Source of the DNA: Streptomyces sp. NBC_00390
Lineage (GTDB): Bacteria; Actinomycetota; Actinomycetes; Streptomycetales; Streptomycetaceae
DNA: 64,000 bases
Assembly (NCBI RefSeq): GCF_036057275.1
Contig: NZ_CP107945.1
Location: 5,642,001-5,706,000, forward strand
Direction of reading: 5' to 3'
Made by a program: the position numbers and the translations under genes. The first letter of the stretch is position 1. Each line of letters starts with the position of its first letter. The notes under the pieces are model-generated. The model was not told the DNA's origin and did no database searches. It was given only the letters and a program-made list of their open reading frames with translations. Positions 48,925-57,054 of the stretch are shown here, in pieces.

Positions 48925-50886
48925 ATGGGGTCCCTTCCGATGCAGCGAGACACCGGCACACGCTCCACGCTCGTGTACACGGCGGGAGTCGGCGTGTGTC
49001 CGGTCGCCCGGATCACTCTGCCGGGCACGCTTGTCACGCCGTCCGCCGCGCGCCGGTTCGCGCGCGGCGTGCTCGGCGACTGGGCCGGGCTCGGCCTGCT
49101 CGGGGTGTGCGCGCTGTGTCAGGGCGGTGACGGCTGCCCTCCCGGCGGGCACAGCACCGACCGGTTCGTCGACGACGTGGTGCTGGTCGTCGACGAGCTC
49201 GTCACCAACGCCGTGGTCCACGCGGGCACCGGCGCCGAGCTGCTCTGCCGGTTCGAGGAGTCGACGGTGCAGGCGCCCGCGGCTGTCGTGGTCGAGGTCT
49301 GCGACCATCACCCGGCCCGGGCGGTGCACAGCGAACCGCACAGCGCCGATCAGTCGGGCACCCCCGACTACGGGCGTGGCCTGCACCTCGTCGGGGCACT
49401 CGCCGAGCGCTGGGGCATCACGTACCACGCCGCGCAGAAGACCGTCTGGGCCCGGGTGCCCGTCGACGGCTGGGACACCCGGTCGCTCGCCGTCGCCGAG
49501 CCGGTCAGCCACCGGCGTACCGGGAGCCCGCATCCCGGGCCCGCCGCGGGTGACGAACGCGACTGGGACGGCCGTGGGGCCCTGTCGTTCCTCGCCGAAG
49601 CCTCCGATCTGCTCGCCGGACAACTGGACGAGGACATGGTCGTGGCCCTGGCCGGCCAGCTTCTGGTGCCGCGCCTCGCCGACTGGTGCGCGGTCTGGCT
49701 GGACGGCGAGAGCGGGCAGCACACGGCGGGCAAGGGCGGTACGGGCACAGCACCGCGGGCGGTCCGGGTCTGGCACAGCGACGAGTCCCGCAGCGAGGAG
49801 CTGCGGGAGATGCTGGGCCGGCAGCCATCGCCCCTGCCCGGTGATGCGCGCGGAGGGCCCGTGCCGATCGCCTGGCCCGCCGACGGGGAGCTCGCCTCCG
49901 GGGACGGCTCCGGAGGCGACGGCACCGCGCTGGCGTGCCCGCTCGTCGCGGGCGGACGCCCGCTGGGCCGCCTGCTCGTCGCGCGCCAGGGGCTCGCCCC
50001 CGTGCCCGACGATGTGGCCGCGCTCGTCGAGGACTTCGCCCGCCGGGTCGCCCTGGCCATCAGCGCCGCCCGCCAGTACACCCGGCAGGCCACCATCAGC
50101 CAGGTCCTCCAGCGCGGGCTGCTGCCCAGCAAGGTGGGGCAGATCCCCGGCGTCGACTCGTTCCTGGTGTACGAGCCGAGCGACGACGGGGTCGTGGGCG
50201 GCGACTTCTACGACATCTTTCCCGCCGGGAGCGGCGCGCGCTGGTGCTTCGTGCTCGGCGACGTCCAGGGCAGCGGCCCCGAGGCCGCCGTCGTCACCGG
50301 GCTCGCCAGGCCCTGGCTCCGGCTGCTCGCCCGCGAGGGGTACCAGGTGGCCCAGGTCCTCGACCGGCTGAACGGACTGCTGCTCGACGACGCCACGGAG
50401 GCGGCGGAGTCCGCCGCCGCACTGGTGGCGGCCGCCTCGGCGGGCGGTCAGGGCGTGCCGGAGGGGCCGCAGGCCCGTTTCCTGTCCCTGCTGTACGGCG
50501 AGGTGGTCGCCTCGCCCGCGGGTGGCGTGCGCTGCACGCTGGCGAGCGCCGGTCATCCGCTCCCGCTGCTGCTGCGCCCCGACGGGACCGTGCGGGCCGC
50601 TGCCGAGCCGCAGATGCTGCTCGGGGTCGTCGACGACGTCACGTACGAGAGCCAGACCTTCGACCTGGAACCCGGCGACACCCTCCTCTGTGTGACCGAC
50701 GGGGTGACGGAGCGGCGCTCGGGGGCGCGGATGTTCGACGACGAGGACGGGCTGGCCACCGTGCTCGCCGGGTGCACCGGGCTGCCCGCGCAGGGTGTGG
50801 CGCAACGGATCAGGGAGGCGGTGTACGCCTTCGCGGAGGCACCGCCCAGGGACGATCTGGCGCTGCTGGTGCTCCAGGCCCGGTGA
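48925..50886 (+). CDS. SpoIIE-type PP2C phosphatase with N-terminal RsbW-like ATPase and GAF-like domain
   Basis: A 653-aa signalling protein. An N-terminal HATPase domain (about 30-180) shows the N-box DELVTNAVVHAG and the G-box DYGRGLHLVGALAERWG, as in anti-sigma kinases. A GAF-like segment (about 215-390) is followed by a SpoIIE phosphatase domain (about 405-650) with the metal ligands in VVGGDFYDIF, GDVQGSGPEAAVVTG and LCVTDGVTERRSGARMF. The phosphatase would dephosphorylate an anti-sigma antagonist, and the kinase-like domain would do the reverse or bind it. ATG 48925 has AGGAG 7 nt upstream. No sigma factor or antagonist gene is adjacent, so partners are unknown. Confidence 0.88.
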   Translation: MGSLPMQRDTGTRSTLVYTAGVGVCPVARITLPGTLVTPSAARRFARGVLGDWAGLGLLGVCALCQGGDGCPPGGHSTDRFVDDVVLVVDELVTNAVVHAGTGAELLCRFEESTVQAPAAVVVEVCDHHPARAVHSEPHSADQSGTPDYGRGLHLVGALAERWGITYHAAQKTVWARVPVDGWDTRSLAVAEPVSHRRTGSPHPGPAAGDERDWDGRGALSFLAEASDLLAGQLDEDMVVALAGQLLVPRLADWCAVWLDGESGQHTAGKGGTGTAPRAVRVWHSDESRSEELREMLGRQPSPLPGDARGGPVPIAWPADGELASGDGSGGDGTALACPLVAGGRPLGRLLVARQGLAPVPDDVAALVEDFARRVALAISAARQYTRQATISQVLQRGLLPSKVGQIPGVDSFLVYEPSDDGVVGGDFYDIFPAGSGARWCFVLGDVQGSGPEAAVVTGLARPWLRLLAREGYQVAQVLDRLNGLLLDDATEAAESAAALVAAASAGGQGVPEGPQARFLSLLYGEVVASPAGGVRCTLASAGHPLPLLLRPDGTVRAAAEPQMLLGVVDDVTYESQTFDLEPGDTLLCVTDGVTERRSGARMFDDEDGLATVLAGCTGLPAQGVAQRIREAVYAFAEAPPRDDLALLVLQAR

Positions 50887-50922
50887 CCCGTTGATCCATG
50901 CCCGGTGGGGCCGGTCCGTGGT

Positions 50923-50965
50923 GTCCGTCACCGGCCCGGACCGGACTACCGGGCCGGTGACGGAC
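50923..50965 (+). terminator. Long hairpin between the phosphatase gene and hemW
   Basis: GTCCGTCACCGGCCCG (50923-50938) pairs perfectly over 16 bp with CGGGCCGGTGACGGAC (50950-50965). Its right end overlaps the presumed hemW -10 box (GACAAT, 50963-50968), so it insulates hemW from upstream transcription. Confidence 0.8.
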
Positions 50966-50975
50966 AATGGGGGGC

Positions 50976-52208
50976 ATGCCCTCCGTACTGCCTGACGGCG
51001 AGCCCATGCCCGTCGACGGCGCGCTGCCCGCGTCCGCCCTCGATCGCGCCGGGGACCGGCCGCTCGCCTTCTACCTGCATGTGCCCTACTGCGCCACGCG
51101 CTGCGGCTACTGCGACTTCAACACCTACACCGCCACCGAGCTGCGCGGCTCCGGCGGCGTGCTCGCCTCCCGGGACAACTACGCCGACACCCTGTCCGAC
51201 GAGATCCGGCTGGCCCGCAAGGTGCTGGGCGACGACCCCCGGCAGGTACGGACCGTGTTCGTCGGCGGTGGTACGCCGACGCTGCTGGATGCCGGCGATC
51301 TCGTACGGATGCTGGACGCCGTACGGGAGGAGTTCGGGCTCGCGGACGACGCGGAGATCACGACAGAGGCGAACCCGGAGTCGGTCTCTCCGGAGTATCT
51401 GGCGCAGCTGCGGGCCGGGGGCTTCAACCGGATCTCGTTCGGGATGCAGAGCGCGCGGCAGCACGTGCTGAAGGTGCTCGACCGTACGCACACGCCCGGG
51501 CGCCCCGAGGCGTGTGTCGCGGAGGCGCGTGCGGCCGGCTTCGACCACGTCAACCTCGACCTGATCTACGGCACCCCGGGGGAGAGCGACGACGACTGGC
51601 GGGCCTCGCTGGAGGCGGCGGTCGGCGCCGGGCCGGACCATGTCTCGGCGTACGCGCTGATCGTCGAGGAGGGCACACAGCTGGCGCGCCGCATCCGGCG
51701 CGGCGAGGTCCCGATGACCGACGACGACGTCCACGCGGACCGCTACCTCATCGCGGACTCGGTGCTGGGACAGGCGGGCTACGACTGGTACGAGGTCTCC
51801 AACTGGGCCACGTCCGACGCGGGCCGCTGTCTGCACAACGAGCTGTACTGGCGCGGTGCGGACTGGTGGGGCGCGGGGCCCGGCGCGCACAGCCATGTGG
51901 GCGGCGTGCGCTGGTGGAACGTGAAGCACCCCGGCGCCTATGCGGCGGCGCTGGCGGAAGGGCGCTCGCCGGGGGCAGGACGTGAGGTCCTGTCGGAGGA
52001 GGACCGCAGGGTGGAGCGGATCCTGCTGGAGCTGCGGCTGCGGGAGGGTGTGCCGCTGTCGCTGCTGCGGCCGGCGGGGCGGAAGGCCGCTGACCGCGCC
52101 CTGGGGGACGGACTGCTGGAGACGGCGCCGTACGGGGAGGGGCAGGCTGTGCTGACGCTGCGGGGGCGGCTGCTGGCGGACGCGGTGGTGCGGGACCTGG
52201 TGGACTGA
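50976..52208 (+). CDS. hemW: Heme chaperone HemW (radical SAM)
   Basis: A 410-aa protein related to oxygen-independent coproporphyrinogen oxidase. The radical SAM cluster motif is CATRCGYCDF (CxxxCxxC, near residue 38). GGGTPTLL, EANPESV, RISFGMQS, NLDLIYGTPGES and the C-terminal HemW domain follow. HemW homologues lack CPDH activity and act as heme chaperones. ATG 50976 is 7 nt behind GACAAT, a probable leaderless start; no ribosome site is present. Confidence 0.93.
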   Translation: MPSVLPDGEPMPVDGALPASALDRAGDRPLAFYLHVPYCATRCGYCDFNTYTATELRGSGGVLASRDNYADTLSDEIRLARKVLGDDPRQVRTVFVGGGTPTLLDAGDLVRMLDAVREEFGLADDAEITTEANPESVSPEYLAQLRAGGFNRISFGMQSARQHVLKVLDRTHTPGRPEACVAEARAAGFDHVNLDLIYGTPGESDDDWRASLEAAVGAGPDHVSAYALIVEEGTQLARRIRRGEVPMTDDDVHADRYLIADSVLGQAGYDWYEVSNWATSDAGRCLHNELYWRGADWWGAGPGAHSHVGGVRWWNVKHPGAYAAALAEGRSPGAGREVLSEEDRRVERILLELRLREGVPLSLLRPAGRKAADRALGDGLLETAPYGEGQAVLTLRGRLLADAVVRDLVD

Positions 52209-52308
52209 TCACTCGACGGGGTGAATCGGTGCGGAGAGGCAGTTCACCTGCCTACGCTGTCCCTAGGCTGCTGCGCGATGGATGCGGCGGACGAGGAGGG
52301 CCACGGAG

Positions 52309-52878
52309 ATGACCGCTGTGGATGACCGGCCTGTTGCATCGATTGCTGACCTCTACGAGAACCTGCGCGTTCCCGAGGGGTTCAAGGCTGAGCTCCTGCG
52401 GGGGGAAATCGTGATGATGGCCGGGCCCGACTGGGTCCACAACATGGTTGTTCTGCTCGTCGAGCGGCAGATCCCGCTGGACCGCTGGTATCCGCTCCAG
52501 ACACAGGACATCGCCATCCCGGGCGAGTCGAGCGAACCGCAGCCCGACCTCGTCGTCCACGAGCACGGTGCCTTCGAGGGACCCGGCCGACTTGTCCCCG
52601 CCCCGGCCGTCACGCTGGTGCTGGAAGTGATCTCCAAGACCAGCGCTGACCGTGACTACCGTCTCAAGCCGTCGATGTATGCGGCCGGACAGGTGGACGC
52701 CTATCTGATCGTCGACCCCTTCGCCGCCCGCTGCGTCCTCCTCACCGAACCGACAGGCTCGGGCGAGGCGGCCCGGTACCAGGTTGAGCGGACCGCCAAA
52801 TTCGGCGACCCTCTGCCCGTCGACGCGCTGGATCTCACGTTGGACACGTCCCAGTTCCGGACCCTGCCGCGCGACTAG
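52309..52878 (+). CDS. Uma2 family endonuclease-like protein
   Basis: A 189-aa protein of the Uma2 family (PD-(D/E)XK fold), very common in streptomycetes and cyanobacteria, with no established substrate. Candidate active-site residues: Glu in LLRGEIVMM, Asp in PQPDLVVHE, and Glu with Lys in VLEVISKTSADRDYRLKPSMYA. ATG 52309 has GAGGAGGG at 52293-52300; the earlier in-frame start (52282) is weaker. Its end overlaps the convergent DUF3097 gene by 4 nt. Uma2 genes are often near transposons, but none is visible here. Confidence 0.88.
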   Translation: MTAVDDRPVASIADLYENLRVPEGFKAELLRGEIVMMAGPDWVHNMVVLLVERQIPLDRWYPLQTQDIAIPGESSEPQPDLVVHEHGAFEGPGRLVPAPAVTLVLEVISKTSADRDYRLKPSMYAAGQVDAYLIVDPFAARCVLLTEPTGSGEAARYQVERTAKFGDPLPVDALDLTLDTSQFRTLPRD

Positions 52879-53693
52879 GAGCCTTCGGGCGCCGTCACGA
52901 AGTCGATCAGTTCCTCCACCCGGCCCAGCAGCTCCGGCTCCAGGTCCTTGTACGAGTGCACACGCGACAGGATGTGCTGCCACGCCGCGCCCGTGTTCTG
53001 CGGCCAGCCCAGGGCGCGGCACACGCCCGTCTTCCAGTCCTGGCCGCGCGGGACCGTCGGCCAGGAGCGGATGCCCACCGACGAGGGTTTCACCGCCTCC
53101 CAGACGTCGATGTACGGGTAACCCACGACCAGCACGTGCGGATCCGTCACCGAGGCCGCGATGCGCGACTCCTTCGAGCCGGGGACCAGGTGGTCGACCA
53201 GAACGCCCAGGCGTGCGTCCGCGGCGGGGGCGAACTCCGCGACGATCGACGGGAGGTCGTCGATGCCCTCCAGGTATTCGACGACCACGCCTTCGATCCG
53301 CAGGTCGTCGCCCCAGACCCGCTCGACCAGTTCCGCGTCGTGGCGGCCCTCCACATAGATGCGGCCGGCCCGGGCGACGCGGGCGCGGGCCTGCGGGACC
53401 GCGATCGAGCCGGAGGCCGTACGGGCGGGCCGCGACGGGGCCGCCGCGGAAGGGCGGACCAGGGTGACGACCGTGCCCTCCAGCAGGAAGCCGCGGGGTT
53501 CCAGCGGGAAGACCCGGTGCTTGCCGAAGCGGTCCTCCAGCGTGACCGTGCCCGCCTCGCAGCGGATCACCGCACCGCAGAACCCGGTGGTGACCTCCTC
53601 CACGACCAGATCGGGTTCGGCGGGAACCTCGGGAACGGGTCCGGACCGCTTCCAGGGCGGTGTCAGGTCGGGGTCGTACTGCCTCGCGCGCAT
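52875..53693 (-). CDS. DUF3097 family protein, TOPRIM-like
   Basis: A 272-aa actinobacterial protein. The N-terminal ~95 residues are beta-rich (TGFCGAVIRCEAGTVTLEDRFG). From ~110 the sequence IYVEGRHDAELVERVWGDDLR, VEYLEGIDDL, LGVLVDHLVPGSKESR and HVLVVGYPYIDVWEAV has the order of a TOPRIM domain: a conserved Glu in EGRHD, then Asp-containing strands. This suggests nucleic-acid binding or cleavage; the function is unproven. ATG 53693 has CAGAAT exactly 6 nt upstream on the minus strand, so it is probably leaderless. Convergent with the Uma2 gene. Confidence 0.85.
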   Translation of the reverse strand: MRARQYDPDLTPPWKRSGPVPEVPAEPDLVVEEVTTGFCGAVIRCEAGTVTLEDRFGKHRVFPLEPRGFLLEGTVVTLVRPSAAAPSRPARTASGSIAVPQARARVARAGRIYVEGRHDAELVERVWGDDLRIEGVVVEYLEGIDDLPSIVAEFAPAADARLGVLVDHLVPGSKESRIAASVTDPHVLVVGYPYIDVWEAVKPSSVGIRSWPTVPRGQDWKTGVCRALGWPQNTGAAWQHILSRVHSYKDLEPELLGRVEELIDFVTAPEGS

Positions 53694-53767
53694 GGGGGCA
53701 TTCTGCCGGTGGCCGACGGTCGACGGAGCGTCAGGCCCGGGCAGCGGGCCCCCGCGTGCGGCCGCCG

Positions 53768-54490
53768 CTACTGCACACCGAAGCGCTCCGCCAGCGCGTC
53801 ACGCTGGCGGCGCACGAACGCCGCGTCCACCACCGCACCGTGCCCCGGGACGTACACCGCGTCCTCGCCGCCGAGCGCCAGCAGCCGGTCCAGCGCGGCC
53901 GGCCAGCGCGACGGGATCGCGTCCGGGCCCGCCTGCGGTTCGCCCGACTCCTCGACCAGGTCGCCGCAGAAGACGACCTCGGGGCTGCCCGGCACCAGCA
54001 GTGCAAGATCGTGACCGGTGTGGCCGGGGCCCACATTGGCCAGCAGGACCTGGCGGCCGCCGAGCTCCAGCGTCCACTCCCCGCTCACCAGATGCTGCGG
54101 CGCCACCAGCAGGTCGGTGGCCTCCGTGGCCGCGTCCGGGTCCACCCCGTGCCGTACGGCGCTGCTGCGCAGTTCGCCGCGGTCCCGCCGCAGCACCGCG
54201 TCGACGCCGACCGCACCGTAGATCTCCGCCCCCGCGAACGCGGCCGTCCCCAGCACATGGTCGAAGTGGGGATGGCTCAGTGCGATATGCGTCACCCGGC
54301 GGCCGCCCAGGAGGGCCTGCGCCTGGATGCGGAGCTCGGCCCCTTCGCGGATCGTCGAGCCTGTGTCGTACAGGAGAATCGCGTCCTCACCGGCGACCAG
54401 ACCGATGGTGGCATCCCAGATCGGCATCCTTCGGCGGCCGATTCCGTCGCCGAGTCGTTCCCAGCCGGAGTCTTCCCAAGTGACGTCCAT
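53768..54490 (-). CDS. MBL-fold metallohydrolase
   Basis: A 240-aa metallo-beta-lactamase-fold hydrolase. It has LLYDTGSTI, the zinc motif SHPHFDHVLGTAAFAG, the third His in GPGHTGHDL, Asp in VVFCGDLVEESGEPQ and the last His in YVPGHGAVVD. This subgroup includes glyoxalase II- and lactonase-like enzymes; the substrate is unknown. ATG 54490 lies 6 nt behind a TAGCGT box on the minus strand (54502-54497), another leaderless start. Divergent from hrcA. Confidence 0.87.
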   Translation of the reverse strand: MDVTWEDSGWERLGDGIGRRRMPIWDATIGLVAGEDAILLYDTGSTIREGAELRIQAQALLGGRRVTHIALSHPHFDHVLGTAAFAGAEIYGAVGVDAVLRRDRGELRSSAVRHGVDPDAATEATDLLVAPQHLVSGEWTLELGGRQVLLANVGPGHTGHDLALLVPGSPEVVFCGDLVEESGEPQAGPDAIPSRWPAALDRLLALGGEDAVYVPGHGAVVDAAFVRRQRDALAERFGVQ

Positions 54491-54546
54491 GCGGCGACGC
54501 TATCCGCATCCACCAGCGCAGTCTTGTGACAGCGGGTCGGCCGCCC

Positions 54547-54577
54547 TTGCTAGGGGGCTACCCGGCAGCCGTACACT
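54547..54577 (+). promoter_or_regulatory. Promoter of hrcA-dnaJ
   Basis: TTGCTA (54547-54552), 19 nt, TACACT (54572-54577). The CIRCE operator lies directly downstream. Confidence 0.6.
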
Positions 54578-54590
54578 GGCCGGGGGAATG

Positions 54591-54617
54591 CTGGCACTCA
54601 CCCTCATCGAGTGCCAG
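54591..54617 (+). promoter_or_regulatory. CIRCE operator (HrcA binding site)
   Basis: CTGGCACTC, a 9-nt spacer, GAGTGCCAG: 9-bp arms matching the CIRCE consensus (TTAGCACTC-N9-GAGTGCTAA) in core and spacing. It lies between the TACACT -10 box and the hrcA start, so HrcA would repress its own operon until heat stress. Confidence 0.93.
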
Positions 54618-54654
54618 GCGAAACACCGAGGAACCACAGCTGGAGGTGCGCGCG

Positions 54655-55680
54655 ATGCTCAGCGAACGCAGACTCGAGGTCCTGCGCGCCATCGTCCAGG
54701 ACTATGTCGGCACCGAGGAACCCGTCGGCTCCAAGGCTCTGACCGAGAGGCACAAGCTCGGCGTCTCCCCGGCCACCGTCCGCAACGACATGGCGGTGCT
54801 GGAGGAAGAGGGCTTCATCGCCCAGCCGCACACCAGTGCGGGACGGATCCCCACCGACAAGGGGTACCGGCTCTTCGTCGACAGGCTGGCCGGCGTCAAG
54901 CCGCTGTCGTCGCCCGAGCGCCGCGCCATCCAGAACTTCCTGGACGGAGCGGTCGACCTCGACGACGTCGTGGGCCGTACGGTACGGCTGCTGGCGCAGC
55001 TGACCCGGCAGGTCGCCGTCGTCCAGTATCCCTCCCTGACCCGGTCGACCGTCCGGCATGTGGAACTCCTCTCCCTGGCGCCCGCCCGTCTGATGCTCGT
55101 GCTGATCACGGACACCGGACGGGTCGAACAGCGCATGATCGACTGCCCTGCGCCCTTCGGTGACATCTCGCTCGCGGATCTGCGCGCCCGGCTCAACAGC
55201 CGGGTCGTGGGACGCCGCTTCACGGATGTGCCGCAGCTGGTGCAGGACCTGCCCGAGTCCTTCGAGCGCGAGGATCGCGGTACCGTCTCCGCGGTGCTGT
55301 CCACGCTGCTCGAAACCCTGGTCGAGGAGACCGAGGAGCGGCTCATGATCGGCGGAACCGCCAATCTGACCCGCTTCGCACACGATTTCCCGCTGACCAT
55401 CAGGCCGGTGCTCGAGGCGCTCGAGGAGCATGTGGTGCTGCTCAAGCTGCTCGGCGAGGCCAAGGAGTCGGGCGGTATGGGCATGACCGTACGGATCGGT
55501 CATGAGAACGCCCACGAAGGTCTCAACTCCACGTCCGTGGTCGCTGTCGGCTACGGTTCGGGCGACGAGGCAGTTGCCAAACTCGGCGTGGTCGGACCGA
55601 CCCGCATGGACTACCCCGGAACGATGGGAGCGGTACGCGCAGTGGCACGTTACGTCGGACAGATCCTGGCGGAGTCGTAA
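54655..55680 (+). CDS. hrcA: Heat-inducible transcription repressor HrcA
   Basis: A 341-aa repressor of class I heat-shock genes. The winged helix-turn-helix lies at the N-terminus (SERRLEVLRAIVQDYVGTEEPVGSKAL, VSPATVRNDMAVLEEEGFIAQPHTSAGRIPTDKGYR), followed by the GAF-like dimer domain and RIGHENAHEGLNSTSVV, TRMDYPGTMGAVRAVARYV at the end. ATG 54655 has GGAGG 9 nt upstream; a GTG at 54646 is in frame. It is autoregulated through the adjacent CIRCE. dnaJ begins with the next base after the stop codon. Confidence 0.96.
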   Translation: MLSERRLEVLRAIVQDYVGTEEPVGSKALTERHKLGVSPATVRNDMAVLEEEGFIAQPHTSAGRIPTDKGYRLFVDRLAGVKPLSSPERRAIQNFLDGAVDLDDVVGRTVRLLAQLTRQVAVVQYPSLTRSTVRHVELLSLAPARLMLVLITDTGRVEQRMIDCPAPFGDISLADLRARLNSRVVGRRFTDVPQLVQDLPESFEREDRGTVSAVLSTLLETLVEETEERLMIGGTANLTRFAHDFPLTIRPVLEALEEHVVLLKLLGEAKESGGMGMTVRIGHENAHEGLNSTSVVAVGYGSGDEAVAKLGVVGPTRMDYPGTMGAVRAVARYVGQILAES

Positions 55681-56817
55681 GTGGCCACGGACTACTACGC
55701 CGTACTCGGCGTGCGCCGCGACGCATCTCAGGACGAGATCAAGAAGGCCTTCCGCCGTCTCGCGCGCGAACTCCACCCGGACGTGAATCCGGACCCGAAG
55801 ACGCAGGAGCGCTTCAAGGAGATCAACGCGGCCTACGAGGTGCTGTCGGACCCGCAGAAGAAGCAGGTCTACGACCTCGGCGGGGACCCGCTGTCGCAGG
55901 CCGGCGGCGGTGGCGCGGGCGGCTTCGGAGCGGGTGGCTTCGGCAACTTCTCCGACATCATGGACGCGTTCTTCGGTACGGCGTCGCAGCGCGGCCCCCG
56001 GTCGCGCACGCGTCGCGGCCAGGACGCCATGATCCGCCTCGAGATCGAGCTCAACGAAGCGGCCTTCGGCACCACCAAGGACATCCAGGTCGACACGGCC
56101 GTCGTCTGTACGACGTGCTCCGGTGAGGGCGCGGCGCCCGGAACCTCGGCGCAGACGTGTGACATGTGCCGCGGCCGCGGTGAGGTCTCGCAGGTGACCC
56201 GGTCCTTCCTGGGCCAGGTCATGACCTCGCGGCCGTGCCCGCAGTGCCAGGGCTTCGGCACCGTCGTGCCGACCCCGTGCCCCGAGTGCGCAGGCGACGG
56301 CCGGGTCCGCTCGCGGCGCACCCTGACCGTGAAGATCCCGGCCGGTGTGGACAACGGCACTCGCATCCAGCTCGCGGGCGAGGGCGAGGTCGGCCCCGGC
56401 GGCGGCCCCGCTGGTGATCTGTACGTCGAGATCCACGAACTGCCGCACCCGGTCTTCCAGCGGCGCGGCGACGATCTCCACTGCACGGTGACGATCCCGA
56501 TGACGGCGGCGGCCCTGGGCACGAAGTGCCCGCTGGAGACGCTCGACGGCGTGGAGGAGGTCGACATCCGGCCGGGTACGCAGTCCGGCCAGTCGATCCC
56601 GCTGCACGGCCGCGGCATCACGCATCTGCGCGGGGGCGGGCGCGGTGATCTGATCGTGCACGTCGAGGTGACCACCCCGACCAAGCTGGACCCGGACCAG
56701 GAGCGGCTGCTGCGCGACCTGGCGAAGCTGCGGGGCGAGGAGCGGCCGTTGGGGCAGTTCCAGCCCGGGCAGCAAGGACTGTTCTCGCGTCTGAAGGATG
56801 CGTTCAACGGGCGTTAG
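55681..56817 (+). CDS. dnaJ: Chaperone protein DnaJ (second DnaJ type)
   Basis: A 378-aa co-chaperone. The J domain spans residues 1-67, with HPD in ELHPDVNPD. A Gly/Phe-rich linker (GGGGAGGFGAGGFGNF) is followed by four CxxCxGxG zinc repeats (CTTCSGEG, CDMCRGRG, CPQCQGFG, CPECAGDG) and the C-terminal substrate-binding domains. It stimulates DnaK ATPase. The GTG start abuts the hrcA TAA, so the genes are coupled. The hrcA-dnaJ pairing is typical of the second DnaJ copy of streptomycetes (dnaJ2), the other being with dnaK. Its last ~20 codons recur as a degraded copy 45 nt downstream. Confidence 0.95.
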   Translation: MATDYYAVLGVRRDASQDEIKKAFRRLARELHPDVNPDPKTQERFKEINAAYEVLSDPQKKQVYDLGGDPLSQAGGGGAGGFGAGGFGNFSDIMDAFFGTASQRGPRSRTRRGQDAMIRLEIELNEAAFGTTKDIQVDTAVVCTTCSGEGAAPGTSAQTCDMCRGRGEVSQVTRSFLGQVMTSRPCPQCQGFGTVVPTPCPECAGDGRVRSRRTLTVKIPAGVDNGTRIQLAGEGEVGPGGGPAGDLYVEIHELPHPVFQRRGDDLHCTVTIPMTAAALGTKCPLETLDGVEEVDIRPGTQSGQSIPLHGRGITHLRGGGRGDLIVHVEVTTPTKLDPDQERLLRDLAKLRGEERPLGQFQPGQQGLFSRLKDAFNGR

Positions 56818-56825
56818 GCGGGGTT

Positions 56826-56860
56826 GTGCCGGGGTCCGGGGGTAGTCCCCGGACCGGCAC
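56826..56860 (+). terminator. Terminator after dnaJ
   Basis: GTGCCGGGGTCCGGGG (56826-56841) pairs with CCCCGGACCGGCAC (56847-56860), with two bulged G and a short loop, 8 nt after the dnaJ stop. Confidence 0.8.
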
Positions 56861-56863
56861 GGT

Positions 56864-56920
56864 CAGCCTGCGGGGCAAGCTGTTTCCGCGTCCGAAGGAT
56901 GCGTTCGACGGGCGTTAGGC
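56864..56920 (+). pseudogene. Vestigial duplicate of the dnaJ 3' end
   Basis: Bases 56864-56920 align with the end of dnaJ at 56761-56819. Both read CGCGTC-GAAGGATGCGTTC-ACGGGCGTTAGGC with only scattered differences, including the stop codon. In the matching frame the copy encodes LFPRPKDAFDGR-stop against LFSRLKDAFNGR-stop in dnaJ. It has no start or upstream domain, so it is a non-coding relic of a local duplication, separated from dnaJ by the terminator. Confidence 0.85.
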
Positions 56921-56946
56921 CCTGGGCGGCTCGAGCCGCCCGCGAC

Positions 56947-56982
56947 GTGGGGCGCCGGGCGCTTCGGCGCCTGGCGCCCCAC
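56947..56982. terminator. UUCG-capped hairpin upstream of the nitronate monooxygenase gene
   Basis: GTGGGGCGCCGGGCGC, loop TTCG, GCGCCTGGCGCCCCAC: a 16-bp stem with one G-T wobble and the extra-stable UUCG tetraloop. Probably the final terminator of hrcA-dnaJ. Confidence 0.85.
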
Positions 56983-57054
56983 GCCGCTCCAGGGTCCCCG
57001 GCTCGGCGGAACAGCGGATTCGGCGGGGCGCCAGGGACATGGCACGATGCGTTC

